From contig JAUXGF010000175.1 of the NCBI GenBank assembly GCA_030622395.1, forward strand, positions 1 through 6,362: 6,362 bases of DNA, written 5' to 3'. How positions within the stretch are numbered: position 1 is the stretch's first letter; each line of letters opens with the position of its first letter. Shown here in pieces: positions 4,659 through 6,362 of this stretch. Below the pieces are notes generated by a model, which was not told where the DNA came from, made no database searches, and saw nothing but the letters and a program-made list of their open reading frames with translations. The DNA comes from Calditrichaceae bacterium. GTDB lineage: Bacteria > Calditrichota > Calditrichia > Calditrichales > Calditrichaceae. The position numbers and the translations under genes are program-made.

Positions 4659-6067
4659 ATGAAAATGTCCTTAAATTCCGTATTTAGATGGATGATTCTT
4701 TTTCTGTTGTTGATTCTTTTGACGAATGAAGTGAAATCACAGAATCAGATTTGGTTCACTCCTAACCTTGCCAGCGTGGATATGTTAGACCTATTTAACC
4801 AACCGGAACAATGGGACTCCGCCAGATCGAAGATAGATGTGTTCAAGTTCTATACGGTACAGGTGGGTACCGGAGGTTGGGGCTGCGTCGGACATCCAGC
4901 CTACAACTGCGGTGATAACCATCTTGATAACTTTGTGAATGTTCAGGCTTTTTCCAAATTAGGGCAATGGGGGATTGACATCGCTGCCGAGTCGTTTTTT
5001 GCCGGTCCTATTATGTCTTATGATCCCATTGAATGCTCAACGAGTGAGTACATATTTAATCTTACGCTTGATGGGTCAATAAATGTTATACAGAACGTAC
5101 AATCGAACGGTGGGATTGTCCGTTATCTGGCGATGGATGAACCCATTAGGCAATGGTACTCCGAATTCTACTATATCTATACAGGCCAAACAGACCCAAG
5201 ACCGTGTCTCGTTGATTCCTTGGGCAGTTTGGCTGATCATGTAGCCGCTTATATACAACAAATGAAAATATGGTATCCTTCGGTTTCTATCGGACATATC
5301 GAACTCTATCCTGAAGTGGGAGCTGATCAGCTAAAAGAATGGGTTATCGCCCTTGAGGCGCGAGGTGTTTCCCTTTCTTTCTTACATGTAGATGTCCATG
5401 GACCCCGAGTTGACCATTACATCTCACTCGGAATAAACATAGATGTAGCGGCTGATCTGGCGGAATTGAAATCATTTCTTAATGCGCATGACATAGAATT
5501 TGGTGTAATTTTCTTCGATACTTATTATGATAGTCAGTATTGGGAGCCCGATGAGTATAACGATAGTACATATTACGCTGGAACTATGAATTGGGTCAAC
5601 TTTGTCCACGATGCAAATCTGAAGCCCGACCACAGCATTTTCCAAAGCTGGGTGTTCCCATACTACACTACGGGAATTGGCCCTAACGAGATACCGATCA
5701 ATCTCCCTGAGGATGACCCTGCCATCTATAGTCATACGCGATTGATCAACGAGGCGGTGAGCATCCTTGTGGGTGTTGATACAGAACCTTCAAGCGACCC
5801 GCCAATGAATGGTGTTCTCCATCAGAATTATCCAAACCCATTCAATCCAAAAACTAATATAGAATTTCAGTTAAATAAAGTTTCCAATATTGATTTATCT
5901 TTATATAATTTATTGGGAGAAAAAGTAATGACAATTTTTAAAGGAAAAAAAATGTTGGATTTCATCGTGTTAGCTTTAGAGTAGAGAATTTATCTTCTGG
6001 AGTTTACATTTATAAACTTTCCAGCAGGCATTTTACTAAAAGCAAAAAGTGCATTATTTTAAAATAA
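4659..6067 (+). CDS. Secreted TIM-barrel-like protein with sorting domain, frameshifted
   Basis: From ATG 4659 the protein opens with a clear signal peptide (basic residue, then WMILFLLLILLTNEVKSQ, ending near residue 26). A domain of about 340 residues follows with repeated strand-like segments (VFKFYTVQVG, GIDIAAESFF, IVRYLAMDEP, SIGHIELYPE, LSFLHVDVHG, FGVIFFDTYY) that suggest a TIM barrel, perhaps a glycoside hydrolase. E161 in AMDEP and E215 in HIELYPE are candidate catalytic acids. No family could be named. At residue 390 the linker gives way to NYPNPFNPKTNIEFQL, the start of a Por/type IX-style C-terminal sorting domain. The frame stops early at 5984, but the missing end (GFHRVSFRVENLSSGVYIYK to CIILK) is intact in the -1 frame from 5957 to TAA 6065-6067. 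The break is at the eight-A run 5945-5952. Without it the protein would be 469 residues. Reading continues upstream in frame into the guaD remnant, and no ribosome site precedes 4659; ATG 4665 is an alternative start. Confidence 0.75.
5945..5952 (+). other. Frameshift site: run of eight A
   Basis: Codons GGA AAA AAA ATG run across this tract. Slipping back one base gives GGA AAA AAA AAT GTT GGA and restores a standard sorting-domain end. One missing A explains it, either as a sequencing or assembly error or as a true mutation. A -1 slip during transcription or translation on the A-run is a further possibility. Confidence 0.85.
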
Positions 6068-6086
6068 CAAAATTTCTTATGTGTCC

Positions 6087-6277
6087 CTAACGTAATAAGG
6101 CATGGATCGCTGCGACGTTTACCATAAATCTGTCTATTTCTAAAAGCTAAGCCCGTTCCGCAGGCGGGGACTATGCACCGCACCCGACAACTACATTATA
6201 TGAGCAAAGAATAAGGGATTATTTATTTTTAATTGGCGGGAAAAAGATTAATAACAGTTGCGAAATTGTGAAAAAAA
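6087..6277 (+). repeat. Direct repeat copy 2, unidentified family
   Basis: This is a diverged second copy of 4226-4367 in the same orientation, beginning 20 bases after the restored stop of the secreted protein. It lacks a few bases present in copy 1 near its start (AACGTAATAAGG against AACGTAAACATAATAAGG). It carries a 34-base insertion (6147-6180) and has a longer, unrelated stretch after ACTACAT. The inverted CAACT (6188-6192) and AGTTG (6256-6260) at its 3' half are kept. The end, AGTTGCGAAATTGTG plus A-run, matches copy 1 closely. Confidence 0.75.
6147..6180. repeat. 34-base palindromic insertion inside repeat copy 2
   Basis: This segment lies exactly between TAAAAG and CACCC, which are adjacent in copy 1. 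It contains CCCGTTCCGCAGGCGGG (6152-6168), whose outer CCCG/CGGG arms are inverted, and is much richer in G+C than its surroundings. It looks like a small mobile palindrome that entered an existing repeat. Confidence 0.55.
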
Positions 6278-6290
6278 TTTGAACTTTGCA

Positions 6291-6362
6291 ATGAAACAAA
6301 AAAATGATCCTTGCAACTATGATTTTTATTACCAACAGGGTTATATTGAATGCCCAATATGA
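6291..6362 (+). CDS. Possible tiny open reading frame at the window edge
   Basis: An ATG 13 bases after the end of repeat copy 2 opens a 23-codon frame (MKQKNDPCNYDFYYQQGYIE and three more residues) that stops on the last three bases of the window. It has two cysteines and no recognised family, and no clear ribosome site. It may be a real micro-gene, a leader, or chance. An ATG at 6359-6361, overlapping its stop, could begin the next gene, which would lie outside the window. Confidence 0.2.
   Translation: MKQKNDPCNYDFYYQQGYIECPI

Noticed and set aside
5076..5735. Two minus-strand open frames within the secreted-protein gene
   Set aside because: Both are antisense to a frame with a signal peptide, regular strand pattern and sorting domain; neither has recognisable features.

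Overview
The window looks like a piece of chromosome from an FCB-type bacterium, such as Ignavibacteria, Calditrichota, Marinimicrobia or a related candidate phylum. The evidence is a secreted protein ending in a Por/type IX-style sorting domain (NYPNPFNP motif), GC-rich palindromic repeats scattered in AT-rich spacers, and weak or absent Shine-Dalgarno sites at several genes. The phylum cannot be fixed from this window alone.

Left part (1-2649): a gene-free 747-base leader full of short palindromic repeats is followed by two intact housekeeping genes on the + strand. These are thpR (RNA 2',3'-cyclic phosphodiesterase, LigT family, 748-1320) and recA (1618-2649). A thpR-recA pair, often with cinA upstream, is a common bacterial arrangement. 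Here no cinA lies directly upstream and no recX directly downstream.

Middle part (2650-4202): after a spacer holding a long hairpin comes a compact hicB-hicA toxin-antitoxin pair (2950-3356) whose genes overlap by three bases. Next is a 131-base imperfect palindrome resembling an integron attC site (3366-3496). It is followed by an AT-rich gene for a membrane-anchored, degenerate GT51 (peptidoglycan transglycosylase-like) protein (3537-4202) that lacks the family's catalytic motif.

Right part (4203-6362): two diverged direct copies of an unidentified repeat (4226-4367 and 6087-6277) bracket a mosaic. An N-terminal remnant of guanine deaminase (guaD) is joined in frame, exactly at its start codon, to a secreted TIM-barrel-like protein. 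The sorting domain of that protein is broken by a one-base shift in a run of eight A. Each repeat copy begins about 20 bases after a gene's end and is followed directly by new, unrelated sequence.

The first part is core genome. From about 2650 onward it is accessory DNA. The best unifying, unproven idea is an array of gene cassettes or repeat-bounded modules inserted downstream of recA, with one good attC candidate. No integrase gene is in the window.
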